A DNA stretch of 64,000 nucleotides, from positions 186,001 to 250,000 of the forward strand of contig NZ_JARXXA010000002.1 of assembly GCF_029892785.1 (NCBI RefSeq), in the 5' to 3' direction. A model generated the notes under the pieces. It ran no database searches and was not told where the DNA came from. It saw only the letters and a list, made by a program, of their open reading frames with translations. The position numbers and the translations under genes are program-made. The DNA comes from Parabacteroides sp. PH5-46. GTDB lineage: Bacteria; Bacteroidota; Bacteroidia; Bacteroidales; Tannerellaceae. Positions 52,840 to 62,540 of the stretch are shown one piece after another (position 1 is the first letter of the stretch; each line of letters begins with the position of its first letter).

Positions 52840-53451
52840 ATGACAACAGATGATATAAGGGGTATCTTGCGGCAGGAAGCTGATGCCGTGTTGAATATAC
52901 CTGTGACAGAAGAGTACGAAAAGGCAATCAGCCTGATAGTAGAATATGTACATAAACAAAAAGGAAAGTTGATTACTACAGGGATGGGAAAAGCCGGGCA
53001 GGTGGCAACGAATATTGCTACTACCTTCAGTTCTACCGGAACGCCCGCCTTTTTCCTACATCCCAGTGAAGCACAGCATGGCGACTTGGGCATTGTGCGG
53101 GAAAATGATATTATGTTACTGATCTCTAACTCCGGGAAAACGCGCGAATTGGTCGAACTGATCGATCTGACGTGTGGGTTGGTGCCTGATATGAAGTTTA
53201 TCGTTATCACGGGGAATCCCGATAGCGAATTGGCCAAGCGTTCCACCATCTGCCTGCTGACCGGTGCTCCGGAGGAAGTATGTGCCCTGGGGCTTACGCC
53301 TACCACCTCTACAACAGTGATGACGGTTATGGGGGATCTGCTGGTGGTTGGCACGATGAAAAGGATTCAATTCTCCAGTAAAGACTATGCCAAGAGGCAT
53401 CATGGAGGCTATTTAGGCTCGAAAAGCCGTGAACAAAGCGGACAAGAGTAA
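52840..53451 (+). CDS. SIS-domain sugar-phosphate isomerase (KpsF/KdsD-like, no CBS domains)
   Basis: 203 residues forming a single SIS domain: ITTGMGKAGQVATNIATTFS, FLHPSEAQHGDLG and LLISNSGKTRELVELI, as in arabinose-5-phosphate isomerases that start Kdo synthesis. KdsD proteins are usually about 320 residues with two C-terminal CBS domains, which are absent here; short forms are known. The PfkB kinase gene follows immediately, so the pair may handle one sugar phosphate. Confidence 0.85.
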   Translation: MTTDDIRGILRQEADAVLNIPVTEEYEKAISLIVEYVHKQKGKLITTGMGKAGQVATNIATTFSSTGTPAFFLHPSEAQHGDLGIVRENDIMLLISNSGKTRELVELIDLTCGLVPDMKFIVITGNPDSELAKRSTICLLTGAPEEVCALGLTPTTSTTVMTVMGDLLVVGTMKRIQFSSKDYAKRHHGGYLGSKSREQSGQE

Positions 53452-53452
53452 G

Positions 53453-54388
53453 ATGCGAAAAGTTATAGGTATAGGCGAAACAATCCTGGACATTATCTTT
53501 AAAGATAACCAGCCGCATAAAGCCGTGCCGGGCGGATCGGTATTTAATGGTTTTGTTTCATTGGCCAGACTGGGCGTTCCGCTGGCGTTTATCAGTGAGT
53601 TGGGAAATGACAAGGTGGGCGATATTATCCGTGCTTTTATGGATGAAAACGGGATTTCGACGGAATATGTAGACCGTTTCCCGGATGGGAAAAGCCCGGT
53701 ATCCCTGGCTTTCCTGAAAGAACAAAACCAGGCGGAGTATGTTTTCTATAAAGACTATCCGAACCAGCGGCTGGAAGTGCCGTTCCCACGTATAGAGGCA
53801 GATGATATCCTGATTTTCGGTTCGTATTATTCGCTGAATCCGGCCTTGCGCCAGCGCACACTCGAATTGCTGGAGTATGCACACGACCGAAAGGCGATTA
53901 TCTATTACGATCCCAACTTCCGGAAGGCTCATGCCCATGAGGCGATACGCCTGCTGCCTACTGTCTTTGAAAATCTCGAATTTGCCGATATCGTAAGAGG
54001 CTCGGACGAAGATTTATATAACCTTTTTGGCAAAGAAGATATCAAACAGGTATATGAAGAACATATCCGCTTCTATTGTAATACATGCATCACTACGCAT
54101 GGCAAAGATGGAGTGGATTTATTCGTGGGTAAAGAATACGAGCATTTTACGACTCCTTCCATAAGTCCGCTGAGTACTATCGGAGCGGGGGATTCGCTGA
54201 ATGCCGGTATCATTTATGCCTTGCTGAAGTACGATATCCGCCGGGATGATCTACCCCAGCTGACAAAAGAAGTTTGGGCAAAAATAATCCGTTGCGGCAT
54301 AGACCTGGCTACGGAAGTATGCATGAATTATGATAATTATATTTCGGCTACTTTTGCTGATACATATCGGCAAGGTATGCTTAAATAA
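53453..54388 (+). CDS. PfkB-family carbohydrate kinase
   Basis: 311 residues from ATG 53453, where MRKVIGIGETILDIIF is the standard PfkB opening; a start at 53429 would overlap the SIS gene. Signatures: PGGSVFNGFVSLARLG near the N-terminus, and the catalytic motif LSTIGAGDSLNAGIIYALL with Asp as base. Similar to fructokinases and ribokinases; the phosphorylated sugar is not identified. One base separates it from the SIS gene, implying coupled translation. Confidence 0.9.
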   Translation: MRKVIGIGETILDIIFKDNQPHKAVPGGSVFNGFVSLARLGVPLAFISELGNDKVGDIIRAFMDENGISTEYVDRFPDGKSPVSLAFLKEQNQAEYVFYKDYPNQRLEVPFPRIEADDILIFGSYYSLNPALRQRTLELLEYAHDRKAIIYYDPNFRKAHAHEAIRLLPTVFENLEFADIVRGSDEDLYNLFGKEDIKQVYEEHIRFYCNTCITTHGKDGVDLFVGKEYEHFTTPSISPLSTIGAGDSLNAGIIYALLKYDIRRDDLPQLTKEVWAKIIRCGIDLATEVCMNYDNYISATFADTYRQGMLK

Positions 54389-54422
54389 TATTAACCGTTT
54401 AACTATAAAGCCAGGAATTGAT

Positions 54423-54430
54423 TATCTTTG
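54423..54430 (+). promoter_or_regulatory. -7 promoter element for the phosphatase gene
   Basis: TATCTTTG matches TAnnTTTG, 26 bp before the ATG. A TTTA at 54398 is a weak -33 candidate at 21-bp spacing. Confidence 0.5.
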
Positions 54431-54456
54431 CTTACAGAAGAGATTAGGATTGTTAT

Positions 54457-55518
54457 ATGCTTATAAGGAGAATTTTAATATTCGTAATTATTGTTGGAGG
54501 AATCGTGGGTTGCAGTTCGCATGCGCCTGAGATCCTTTCGCTTTGCCTTCGCGATGATATCGGGAATTATATTCTGAAATGGGAGACAAATCCCCGTATA
54601 GAAGGGACGCTGAAATTATATGTGGCAGATGATCCCGAGGAACTTTCCCGAACGAATCTGGCCGGAATGGTTGATATTAGTAATGGCGTTACGACTTATG
54701 TAACGAATGACAATATCGTCAGAAAGTATTTCCTGCTCTCTTTCAACGACAGATATTTTGAAACGGTTGCAGCCCGGTCTGTGTGGATGGATAGTGTGCA
54801 GAACTTGCGGGATCTGGGTGGATATACGGCCGGTAAAAGCGAAAAAACTACCCGCTGGGGTAAGGTGTACCGTTCGTCTGCTTTAAGCCAGTTGAGCGAA
54901 CGGGATTTGAAACGATTGGATAACTTGAAGATCAAGACAATCATTGATTTACGCACCCATGAAGAAATAACGAAAGCTCCTGTAGTATATTCTGGGGCAA
55001 AAATTGTACATATACCCATATCTGCCGGGAATATGCCGGATATTCTGAGTCGCATAGAAGAAGGACGTGCCAAGAGAGGCGATGCCATCGTGTTTATGCA
55101 GGATTTATACCTGCAATATGTTACCGAATGCAGTCCTCAGTTTGCCCAGGCGCTTGATGTCTTTCTGGATGAGGCCAATTACCCTATCCTGTTCAACTGT
55201 ATGGCAGGTAAAGACCGGACCGGTTTTATGTCGGCCTTGCTGCTGGCAACTCTTGGTGTCTCCGAAGATGCAATTTATCAGGATTACCTTACAACGAATG
55301 AGGTTTTTGATCCGGGACAATACCGCTCTGGCCTTCGTTTGCAAGATGTTGACGCTTTGGAAGCGTTTTCAGTGTTGCTTACAGCCAAAGAGTCTTTTTT
55401 GCGTTTGGCATTGACTAAAATCAAAAAAGAATACGGTTCCATCGATGAATATCTGACCAAAGAGCTGGGAGTGAATGAAAAACAACAGGCGCATTTAAAA
55501 GATATAATGCTTTTTTGA
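54457..55518 (+). CDS. Tyrosine/serine phosphatase lipoprotein (Y_phosphatase3 type)
   Basis: 353 residues: lipoprotein signal with Cys at GGIVGC, an Ig/fibronectin-like N-terminal part (about 25-110), then a dual-specificity phosphatase domain opening with VQNLRDLGGYTAGKS and containing the catalytic P-loop FNCMAGKDRTGFMSALL (Cys-x5-Arg). The lipid anchor puts it outside the cytoplasm, where it may act on phosphate esters or host proteins; the target is unknown. Monocistronic. Confidence 0.9.
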   Translation: MLIRRILIFVIIVGGIVGCSSHAPEILSLCLRDDIGNYILKWETNPRIEGTLKLYVADDPEELSRTNLAGMVDISNGVTTYVTNDNIVRKYFLLSFNDRYFETVAARSVWMDSVQNLRDLGGYTAGKSEKTTRWGKVYRSSALSQLSERDLKRLDNLKIKTIIDLRTHEEITKAPVVYSGAKIVHIPISAGNMPDILSRIEEGRAKRGDAIVFMQDLYLQYVTECSPQFAQALDVFLDEANYPILFNCMAGKDRTGFMSALLLATLGVSEDAIYQDYLTTNEVFDPGQYRSGLRLQDVDALEAFSVLLTAKESFLRLALTKIKKEYGSIDEYLTKELGVNEKQQAHLKDIMLF

Positions 55519-55547
55519 GTTGATATCGAATAATTTACGTACCTTTG
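55514..55547 (+). promoter_or_regulatory. Promoter of the DEAD-box helicase gene
   Basis: TTTG (55514-55517), 22-bp spacer, TACCTTTG (55540-55547); the spacer is one base longer than usual. Transcription from about 55554, a 22-nt leader before a TTG start codon. Confidence 0.6.
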
Positions 55548-55575
55548 CGCCCAAATTCACATTTAAACATTTATA

Positions 55576-57378
55576 TTGAAAACATTTGAAGAATTAGGGG
55601 TTGCTGCACCTATATTGAAAGCAATCCAGGAAATGGGATATGAGTCACCCATGCCTGTACAAGAGGAAGTGATTCCTTTTTTACTGGGAGAAGACAATGA
55701 CGTAATCGCATTAGCCCAGACAGGGACGGGAAAAACAGCCGCTTTCGGTTTGCCTGTATTGCAGAAAATTGATGTGGAAGAACGCCAGCCACAAGCCTTG
55801 ATTTTATGCCCTACACGCGAATTATGCTTGCAAATTGCAGGCGATTTAATGGATTATTCCAAATATATAGATCGTTTGAAGGTTCTTCCTGTATATGGGG
55901 GATCCAGTATTGATAGCCAAATCAAATCTTTAAAACGTGGCGTGCATATCGTTGTAGCCACTCCCGGACGTTTATTAGACCTGATGAACCGCAAAACGGT
56001 AGACCTGAATTTGATAAAGAATGTCATACTTGATGAGGCAGACGAGATGCTGAATATGGGCTTTTCCGATAGCATCAATGCAATTCTGGCTGAAGTTCCG
56101 TCGTCTCGGAATATGTTGCTGTTTTCAGCTACCATGCCACAGGGAATTGCGTCTATCACCCGGAAATACATGAATAATCCGAAGGAGATTGTAATCGGGC
56201 GGAAAAATGAAGGAAATAAGAATATCAAGCATGTTTACTACATGGTGCGTGCACAGGATAAATATCTGGCACTGAAACGTATTGCCGACTATTATCCGAA
56301 TATATATGGTATTATTTTCTGCCGGACCAGAAAGGAAACGCAGGAAATTGCCGACAAACTGATACAGGATGGCTATAATGCCGATTCCCTGCATGGCGAA
56401 CTAAGCCAGGCACAACGGGATTATGTGATGCAGAAATTCCGTATCCGGAACCTGCAGCTTTTAGTAGCAACGGATGTTGCGGCAAGAGGTTTGGATGTTG
56501 ATGATCTGACGCATATTATAAATTACGGTTTGCCCGATGATGTAGAATCGTATACTCACCGGAGCGGACGTACGGCCAGAGCAGGAAAGACTGGTATTGC
56601 TATATCCATCTGCCATATCAAGGAAAAAGGAAAAATCCGCGAAATAGAGCGTATCATCAACAAGCAGTTTGAAAAAGGCGAGATGCCGAGCGGTCAGGCT
56701 ATTTGCGAAAAACAGCTCTTTAATCTGGTGGATCAGATCGAAAAAGTAAAGGTAGACGAGGATGAAATCGCCTCTTTGATGCCTTCTATCTTCCGCAAAC
56801 TGGAATGGTTGGATAAGGAAGATATCATCAAACGGATTGTTTCTATGGAACTAAACCGGATGATTGATTATTATAAAGATGCCGATGAAATAGAGGTTGT
56901 AGACGAACGCTCCTCTGCCAGAGATAAGAAAACAGTCGATGGAAAGGGAAGCAGACGGACGCATACTGCTGAGGAGGGCTTTAGCCGTTTCTTTATTAAT
57001 TTCGGAAAATCAGACGGTATGTACCCGAATCAGTTGATTGAACTGATAAACAAATGTGTGCCGGGAAAAGTAAGGATAGGAAAGATAGACTTGCTGGAGA
57101 ATTTCTCTTTCTTTGAAGTAGAAGAAGAGGCGACTGAACGCGTGATGGAGCGGATGAATAATTATGAAGTCGACGGACGGCGTATTTCGGTAGAACCGGC
57201 TCAAGGTAAAAAAGGAGAAAAGGGTGGCCGCAGAAATGGTGGGCATGCGAAATTCAATCGTGACAAAGAAAAAGGTGCGCAAGGAGGTCGCTTTTATGAT
57301 CGCTTTGATAAACGTAGCAGAAATAGCGAAAAACCCTGGCGCCGTGCAACGTCTCGTGATGGGCGTAAAAAGAAATAA
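55576..57378 (+). CDS. DEAD-box RNA helicase with DbpA-type RNA-binding domain
   Basis: 600 residues with a TTG start at 55576 (MKTFEELGVAAPILKAIQEM). Q motif, Walker A AQTGTGKTAA, DEAD box ILDEADEMLNMGF, SAT motif LLFSATMP, and motif VI HRSGRTARAGKTG are intact. A DbpA-like RRM (about 470-545; FFINFGKSDGMYPNQLIELI) and a basic Gly/Arg/Lys-rich tail follow. DbpA-type helicases act in large ribosomal subunit assembly or cold-adapted RNA remodelling. Single gene with its own promoter and a strong terminator. Confidence 0.93.
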   Translation: MKTFEELGVAAPILKAIQEMGYESPMPVQEEVIPFLLGEDNDVIALAQTGTGKTAAFGLPVLQKIDVEERQPQALILCPTRELCLQIAGDLMDYSKYIDRLKVLPVYGGSSIDSQIKSLKRGVHIVVATPGRLLDLMNRKTVDLNLIKNVILDEADEMLNMGFSDSINAILAEVPSSRNMLLFSATMPQGIASITRKYMNNPKEIVIGRKNEGNKNIKHVYYMVRAQDKYLALKRIADYYPNIYGIIFCRTRKETQEIADKLIQDGYNADSLHGELSQAQRDYVMQKFRIRNLQLLVATDVAARGLDVDDLTHIINYGLPDDVESYTHRSGRTARAGKTGIAISICHIKEKGKIREIERIINKQFEKGEMPSGQAICEKQLFNLVDQIEKVKVDEDEIASLMPSIFRKLEWLDKEDIIKRIVSMELNRMIDYYKDADEIEVVDERSSARDKKTVDGKGSRRTHTAEEGFSRFFINFGKSDGMYPNQLIELINKCVPGKVRIGKIDLLENFSFFEVEEEATERVMERMNNYEVDGRRISVEPAQGKKGEKGGRRNGGHAKFNRDKEKGAQGGRFYDRFDKRSRNSEKPWRRATSRDGRKKK

Positions 57379-57409
57379 AAACAGGTAGGTATGTTATAAA
57401 TATTCATTT

Positions 57410-57461
57410 TTCCCGGTATATATACCCTTTTAGTGGGTTGTTATACCGGGAATTATTTTTT
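57410..57461 (+). terminator. Terminator of the DEAD-box helicase gene
   Basis: TTCCCGGTATA (57410-57420) pairs perfectly with TATACCGGGAA (57442-57452); inside it ACCC/GGGT can also pair. A T run follows. An 11-bp stem 32 bp after the stop codon. Confidence 0.88.
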
Positions 57462-57514
57462 GTATGATCTCCTTATTTTTCGTCCTGATTTAAAGGTTTT
57501 TGTAAAAGAATCTA

Positions 57515-57522
57515 TAAATTTG
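57515..57522 (+). promoter_or_regulatory. -7 promoter element for the AlbA_2/HATPase gene
   Basis: TAAATTTG matches TAnnTTTG, giving a leader of about 87 nt before ATG 57616. No clear -33 box; the region 57523-57600 is T-rich and shows nothing else. Confidence 0.4.
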
Positions 57523-57615
57523 GATTTTTTTTTTATCTTTAGGGCTGATTATTTTTTTAGGCAAACAAGCTCTTAATTTTTGACTGTATTAATTGAGGAT
57601 AGAGGTGTTTTAGAA

Positions 57616-59166
57616 ATGGATGTAAGAAGTGTAAAGCAAATTATTGCTGAAGGTGAAAATTCTGTTATCGAATTTACGAATTGTACGACTGAAATAACGG
57701 ATTCAGTGTTTCAGGTGATTTGTTCTTTTCTGAATAAAGACGGAGGAACTTTAGTAATCGGTGTGCATGATTTCGGAAAAATAATAGGTGTAGCAGATAT
57801 GTATATTGACTCTATGCTGAACAGAATTGAATATACGCTGCTTAAAGAGTTTTCCCCAGCTGTTTCTATAAACCCTGAAGTTCTTGATGTAGAAGGCAAA
57901 AAAATCATTTATCTCTCCATACCCCAGGCACCGGATGTACAACGTTACCGGAATAAGGTATATGATCGTTCTGGCCGTGAAGTAAACGATGTAACATACA
58001 ATTATAATCTGGTAGAGAATATATACTTGCGCAAGAAAAAAGAATCATCTGAAAATATTGTATGTCCGTTTTTACGGATGCATGATTTTGATGAACGCGC
58101 TTTCAATACGATGCGCCGATATGTTGCAATGGCCAACCCGGTTCATCCCTGGCTGAGTTTTTCTGATGAGGAATTTTTACACGCAGCCGGATTCTGGCGT
58201 AAAGACCCGCTGAGTAATAAAGAAGGAGTTGTGCTGGCAGCTGTTTTATTATTCGGAAAGGAAGTTACTATACAAAATTGTTGCCCAGTTACACATCGAA
58301 CAGATGCTATTTATAGGAATGTATCCTATAATGATTACCTGCAACCTTCTTCCAATTACCCGGAAAACAGATATGATGACCGGGATATCGTTTATTCCAA
58401 TCTGATTGATTCTTATCTACGGCTGATGACTTTTATGGAACGGAATTTGCCGGAACGTACTCTGGAACTGGATGGCAAATTGGTAGATGTGCGAAAGGCT
58501 ATTTTTAATGAGTTGCTGACTAATATGCTGGTGCATCGCGACTATACACAAAAATATCCGGCTCGTTTACTTATCTTTTCGGATATGGTAATAACGGAAA
58601 ATGCTACAAGGATTTTGGAGGAAAGTAAGGTTAAGAATCCGCTTATCACCAAAGTATTTCAGGCAATGAACTGGGCGGGAGAGCCGGGCTCGGGAAGAAA
58701 AAATATACAGAAATATGCTCCGCTGTATGACAGAACGTTTGACATTGAGATGCAAGATGCCGAGAAGTATGTTTTTTCTATTTCGTATGGAAATGCAGAA
58801 GGTTTGGATTATTTTCAGACTGATGTTAAGCCGGAACTTAATGGCTCTGTAAAAGCCAATAAACAATCAGATAATCAGCCGGAATTTCCGGTTTACTTCT
58901 CAAAACTGTCTCAGGCTTGCCCTACAATTGACATCTCGTATGTAGACAAGGCGGAAAGTGTCTTGGAAGCATGTGTAAAGCCACTGCCTATCCAGGATAT
59001 GATGCGAATGGTCAAACAGTCAAATAGGACCCGTTTCCGACAGAATATCTTAAGGCCGCTTCTGGATGAAGGACTTTTGGCGATGCGAATCCCCACAAAG
59101 CCTTCCAGCCCCCTGCAGACTTATTTTACAACAGAAAAAGGAAAAGCTTTGCTTTATACAGACTAG
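57616..59166 (+). CDS. AlbA_2 (Schlafen-type) domain protein with HATPase domain
   Basis: 516 residues from ATG 57616 (MDVRSVKQIIAEGENSVIEF). An N-terminal AlbA_2 domain (about 10-130) contains FLNKDGGTLVIGVHDFGKIIGV; a HATPase_c_4 region (about 290-410) contains AIFNELLTNMLVHRDY and GSGRKNI; the C-terminus looks like a winged helix. Such proteins are annotated as putative transcriptional regulators or RecG-like. In the first motif Thr stands where Lys is frequent (EFTNCT versus EFK). No partner gene nearby. Confidence 0.85.
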   Translation: MDVRSVKQIIAEGENSVIEFTNCTTEITDSVFQVICSFLNKDGGTLVIGVHDFGKIIGVADMYIDSMLNRIEYTLLKEFSPAVSINPEVLDVEGKKIIYLSIPQAPDVQRYRNKVYDRSGREVNDVTYNYNLVENIYLRKKKESSENIVCPFLRMHDFDERAFNTMRRYVAMANPVHPWLSFSDEEFLHAAGFWRKDPLSNKEGVVLAAVLLFGKEVTIQNCCPVTHRTDAIYRNVSYNDYLQPSSNYPENRYDDRDIVYSNLIDSYLRLMTFMERNLPERTLELDGKLVDVRKAIFNELLTNMLVHRDYTQKYPARLLIFSDMVITENATRILEESKVKNPLITKVFQAMNWAGEPGSGRKNIQKYAPLYDRTFDIEMQDAEKYVFSISYGNAEGLDYFQTDVKPELNGSVKANKQSDNQPEFPVYFSKLSQACPTIDISYVDKAESVLEACVKPLPIQDMMRMVKQSNRTRFRQNILRPLLDEGLLAMRIPTKPSSPLQTYFTTEKGKALLYTD

Positions 59167-59194
59167 ATACCATTCACAACTAAATCTATGACAC

Positions 59195-60778
59195 ATGACT
59201 AAAACGATTACTCTTTTCTTGATACTTTTTTGTATCGGTTTTACAGTTAACGCCCAAGCAACCGGAAATGACCATCCGGAAAGTTGTACAAGTATTATGG
59301 TAGGAAAAAAGGCCTCTTCGGATGGCTCGGTAATGACCAGTCACACCTGTGACGGAAACTATCGGACATGGATGAATATGGTTCCTGCCAAGACCTATGA
59401 TCGTGATACCGTAACAGGTATTTATACCGGGAAAATGCATACTGAATTTGCAGATGATCAAACAAAAGTAGTACTGAAAGGATCAATCCCTCAAGTACGA
59501 TCAACCTATCGTTTCCTGAATACTGCTTATCCTTGCCTGAATGAAAAACAACTGGCTATTGGTGAGACCACCATTACAGGGCGCAAGGAGTTGGTAAATG
59601 ATAAAGGTGTGTTCATGATCGAAGAATTGCAAAGGATCGCTCTGGAGCGCTGCAAAACGGCCCGGGAGGCAATTGCTTTAATGGGGAAATTGATTGCGGA
59701 ATATGGATACGCCGATTGGGGCGAATGCCTGACGATTGCCGACACAAAGGAAGTATGGCATTTTGAAGTGTTTGGTGAAGGAAAGGATAAAGTAGGAGGT
59801 GTATGGGCTGCCATCCGTATCCCTGACGACCATGTGGGTGTTTCAGCCAACATTCCCCGTATTTCTAAACTGAATCTGAAAGATAAAGAAAACTGCATGG
59901 CATCTACCAATGTCTATGATGTGGCAAAGACTCTGGGCTATTGGGACGGCAAAGAGCCTTTTTGTTTTTGGAAAGCCTACGGGGGAGGAAAGAAAGCCTT
60001 TAACATTCGCGAATATTTTATTCTTTCATACCTGGCTCCGTCTTTGAACCTCTCGTATGACGCAGAGGAACTTCCTTTTTCTGTTAAACCTGAAAAGCAA
60101 GTGGCTGTGACGGATGTGATGGCTTTGTTACGCCAGACCTATGAAGGAACGAAGTGGGATATGACACAGAACCTGAAAGTAGAAGTTAAGAAAAAAGACA
60201 GCGATGAGAAGGAAACAATAGTAAGTCCGGCGGCAAACCCTTGGATGACAATGGATATGGTTAATATGTTGAATGCCATTGAAGATAGTACGGTAGTTCG
60301 TTATCGCCTGGTCTCTGTGCCTCAGTGCTCTTATTCACATGTGATACAGTTGCGTGACTGGTTGCCTGACGCGATTGGTGGCGTAGCATGGATGTCTTTT
60401 GATAATCCCGGACAAAGCCCCCGTTTCCCTATTTTCTGCGGAAATACGACACTTCCATCTAGCTTTAATATCTGCGGGCAACATCGTTATCGTGAAGATG
60501 CTACCATCTGGACATATCGCCGGGCTAATAAGCTGGCTACCGTTAAGTGGGGCATGACAAAAGATATTGTAAATAGCGCTGTGTCTCACTTTGAGAAAAA
60601 GGGACAGGCGGAGCTCTCCTTCGTAGAAAGCCAATACACAAGCTTGCTTCAATCAGTAGGTGAGGAGGAAGCGGCTAAATACCTGGATAACTATACCTTC
60701 GACTTTACAGGTGCTACACTCTATCGTTGGAAAGAGATGGGAGATACTTTCTGGAAAATGTTTGCAAGAGGGTTTTAA
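59195..60778 (+). CDS. C69-family dipeptidase, exported
   Basis: 527 residues with a signal peptide (MTKTITLFLILFCIGFTVNA). The peptidase C69 N-terminal nucleophile Cys is in ESCTSIMVGKKASSDGSVM; in this family the propeptide is removed so that Cys becomes residue 1. WHFEVFGEGKDKVGG-type motif and conserved RRANKLATVKWG follow. It cleaves dipeptides in the periplasm. It precedes the C1-type peptidase gene by 19 bp, so the two likely work together on peptides. Confidence 0.92.
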   Translation: MTKTITLFLILFCIGFTVNAQATGNDHPESCTSIMVGKKASSDGSVMTSHTCDGNYRTWMNMVPAKTYDRDTVTGIYTGKMHTEFADDQTKVVLKGSIPQVRSTYRFLNTAYPCLNEKQLAIGETTITGRKELVNDKGVFMIEELQRIALERCKTAREAIALMGKLIAEYGYADWGECLTIADTKEVWHFEVFGEGKDKVGGVWAAIRIPDDHVGVSANIPRISKLNLKDKENCMASTNVYDVAKTLGYWDGKEPFCFWKAYGGGKKAFNIREYFILSYLAPSLNLSYDAEELPFSVKPEKQVAVTDVMALLRQTYEGTKWDMTQNLKVEVKKKDSDEKETIVSPAANPWMTMDMVNMLNAIEDSTVVRYRLVSVPQCSYSHVIQLRDWLPDAIGGVAWMSFDNPGQSPRFPIFCGNTTLPSSFNICGQHRYREDATIWTYRRANKLATVKWGMTKDIVNSAVSHFEKKGQAELSFVESQYTSLLQSVGEEEAAKYLDNYTFDFTGATLYRWKEMGDTFWKMFARGF

Positions 60779-60797
60779 TCATTAAATTAGATATAAT

Positions 60798-61970
60798 ATG
60801 AAAAAGTACATGAACGTTTGTGCAGCGCTTTTATTTAGTGCTACCACCTTATTTGCACAAGGTTATCAATTTACAGAGATAAAAAGGTTAGAGGCTACTC
60901 CGGTGAAGAACCAGGCTTCTACAGGTACTTGCTGGTGCTTTGCCACTGCTTCATTTATGGAATCCGAGCTTTTACGGATGGGAAAAGGCACGTATGATCT
61001 TTCTGAGATGTTTATTGTGCGCCAGAAATACATGAATCAATTGCAGGATAATTATATCCGTCAGGGAAAAGGAAATATAGGGCAGGGGAGTCTGTCGCAT
61101 ACATTTAAGAATGCTTACAAACAAGTCGGTATCGTACCGGAAGAGGTTTATGGCGGAATCAATTATGACTCAGATCGCCATAACCATAGTGAGCTTGCCC
61201 AGTACATGAAGGCGATAGCTGATGTAGCTGTTAAAATGAAGCATCGTAGCCCTCAATATGATGAGCTGATCAATAGTCTGTTTGATACCTATTTGGGTAA
61301 ACTACCCGAGAAATTCATGTATAAAGGCAAGGAATATACTCCTAAATCTTTTGCTGCCTCATTAGGGCTTAATATGGACGATTACATAGAACTAACCAGT
61401 TTTATACATCATCCGTATTATGTGAAGTTTGATGTTGAAGTACCCGATAATTGGGAGCATCAGCTTATGTACAACCTTCCGCTGGACGAACTGATGGAAA
61501 CCATGGATTATGCCCTGAACAATGGCTATACCGTATGCTGGGATGGCGATGTGAGCGAAAAAGGTTTCTCTTTTAAGAATGGAGTAGCGATTAATCCTGA
61601 AGTGAAGAAGGTAGATGATTATGCAACAACAGATCGTGCCCGCTTTGAAAAGATGGATGAAAAGGAAAGACTGGACGAAGTATATAAATACGAACGCCCC
61701 TATCCGGAAGTAAATGTAACGCCTGAAGTTCGTCAGAAAGGGTATGAATCTTTTGTAACCACTGATGACCATTTAATGCACGTTACAGGCATTGTAAAGG
61801 ATCAGAACGGTACGAAGTACTATATTACAAAAAACTCCTGGGGAACGGAACGTAATGCGTTCGGAGGCTATCTGAACATGTCGGAAAGTTTTGTTCGTGC
61901 CAAAACAGTCTTTATTATGATACATAAAGATGCTATTTCTAAGTCTGTTAAATCTAAACTTGGTATATAA
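60798..61970 (+). CDS. C1B-type cysteine peptidase (bleomycin hydrolase-like), exported
   Basis: 390 residues with a signal peptide (MKKYMNVCAALLFSATTLFAQ). Papain-like catalytic residues: Gln and Cys in KNQASTGTCWCFATASF, His in DDHLMHVTGIV, Asn in YITKNSWGTE. Bleomycin hydrolase/aminopeptidase C enzymes are usually cytosolic hexamers; the signal peptide here points to the periplasm. Second gene of a C69-C1B-acetyltransferase operon (14 bp to the next gene). Confidence 0.92.
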   Translation: MKKYMNVCAALLFSATTLFAQGYQFTEIKRLEATPVKNQASTGTCWCFATASFMESELLRMGKGTYDLSEMFIVRQKYMNQLQDNYIRQGKGNIGQGSLSHTFKNAYKQVGIVPEEVYGGINYDSDRHNHSELAQYMKAIADVAVKMKHRSPQYDELINSLFDTYLGKLPEKFMYKGKEYTPKSFAASLGLNMDDYIELTSFIHHPYYVKFDVEVPDNWEHQLMYNLPLDELMETMDYALNNGYTVCWDGDVSEKGFSFKNGVAINPEVKKVDDYATTDRARFEKMDEKERLDEVYKYERPYPEVNVTPEVRQKGYESFVTTDDHLMHVTGIVKDQNGTKYYITKNSWGTERNAFGGYLNMSESFVRAKTVFIMIHKDAISKSVKSKLGI

Positions 61971-61984
61971 TTGGATGATATAAA

Positions 61985-62521
61985 ATGGTTGATTATAGAA
62001 AGATAGAAAGCACTTCGAATCCATTATTGGAGAAATTGGAAAAGACTTACATCGGCTCATTTCCGGAGCAGGAACGTCGCGCTTTTCCTCTTTTTGTTGA
62101 ACTGATAGAACGGGAGCCCAGGTTTTCAGCCTATGTTTTATTAAAAGAAGGAAGCTATATTGGCTTCCTTACTACTTGGGCATTGGAAGGCTTTGTGTAT
62201 GTTGAACATTTTGCTATTGATGAGGCAGCCCGGAATGGAGGGGTAGGAAAAGCGGCGATGGAGCAGCTTTTGAAACAAACATCCGCTCCGGTGATACTAG
62301 AGGTTGAATTGCCCCAAGATGAATTAAGCATCCGCAGGGTTGGATTTTACGAGCGTTTGGGATTCCGGTTGGATGATCATGCCTATACTCAACCTCCTTA
62401 TGCAAAAGGGTCTGACTGGCTACCTATGTACCTGATGAGCTATGGAAAAATCAACCTGAATGAATCTTTTGAACAAGTAAAAGGTGAGTTGTATAAAAAT
62501 GTTTACGGCGTAACTGAATAA
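61985..62521 (+). CDS. GNAT-family N-acetyltransferase
   Basis: 178 residues with a GNAT core: VYVEHFAIDEAARNGGVGKAAMEQLL (acetyl-CoA loop, split Arg-x-x-Gly-x-Gly/Ala form) and GFYERLGFRLDDH. Substrate unknown. It ends the operon of exported peptidases and is followed by a bidirectional terminator. Confidence 0.88.
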   Translation: MVDYRKIESTSNPLLEKLEKTYIGSFPEQERRAFPLFVELIEREPRFSAYVLLKEGSYIGFLTTWALEGFVYVEHFAIDEAARNGGVGKAAMEQLLKQTSAPVILEVELPQDELSIRRVGFYERLGFRLDDHAYTQPPYAKGSDWLPMYLMSYGKINLNESFEQVKGELYKNVYGVTE

Positions 62522-62540
62522 ATCTCAACTCTCTATAAAA

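Noticed and set aside
52840-53451. Calling the SIS protein kdsD outright
   Set aside because: The two CBS domains are absent and the neighbour is a sugar kinase, so the substrate is uncertain.
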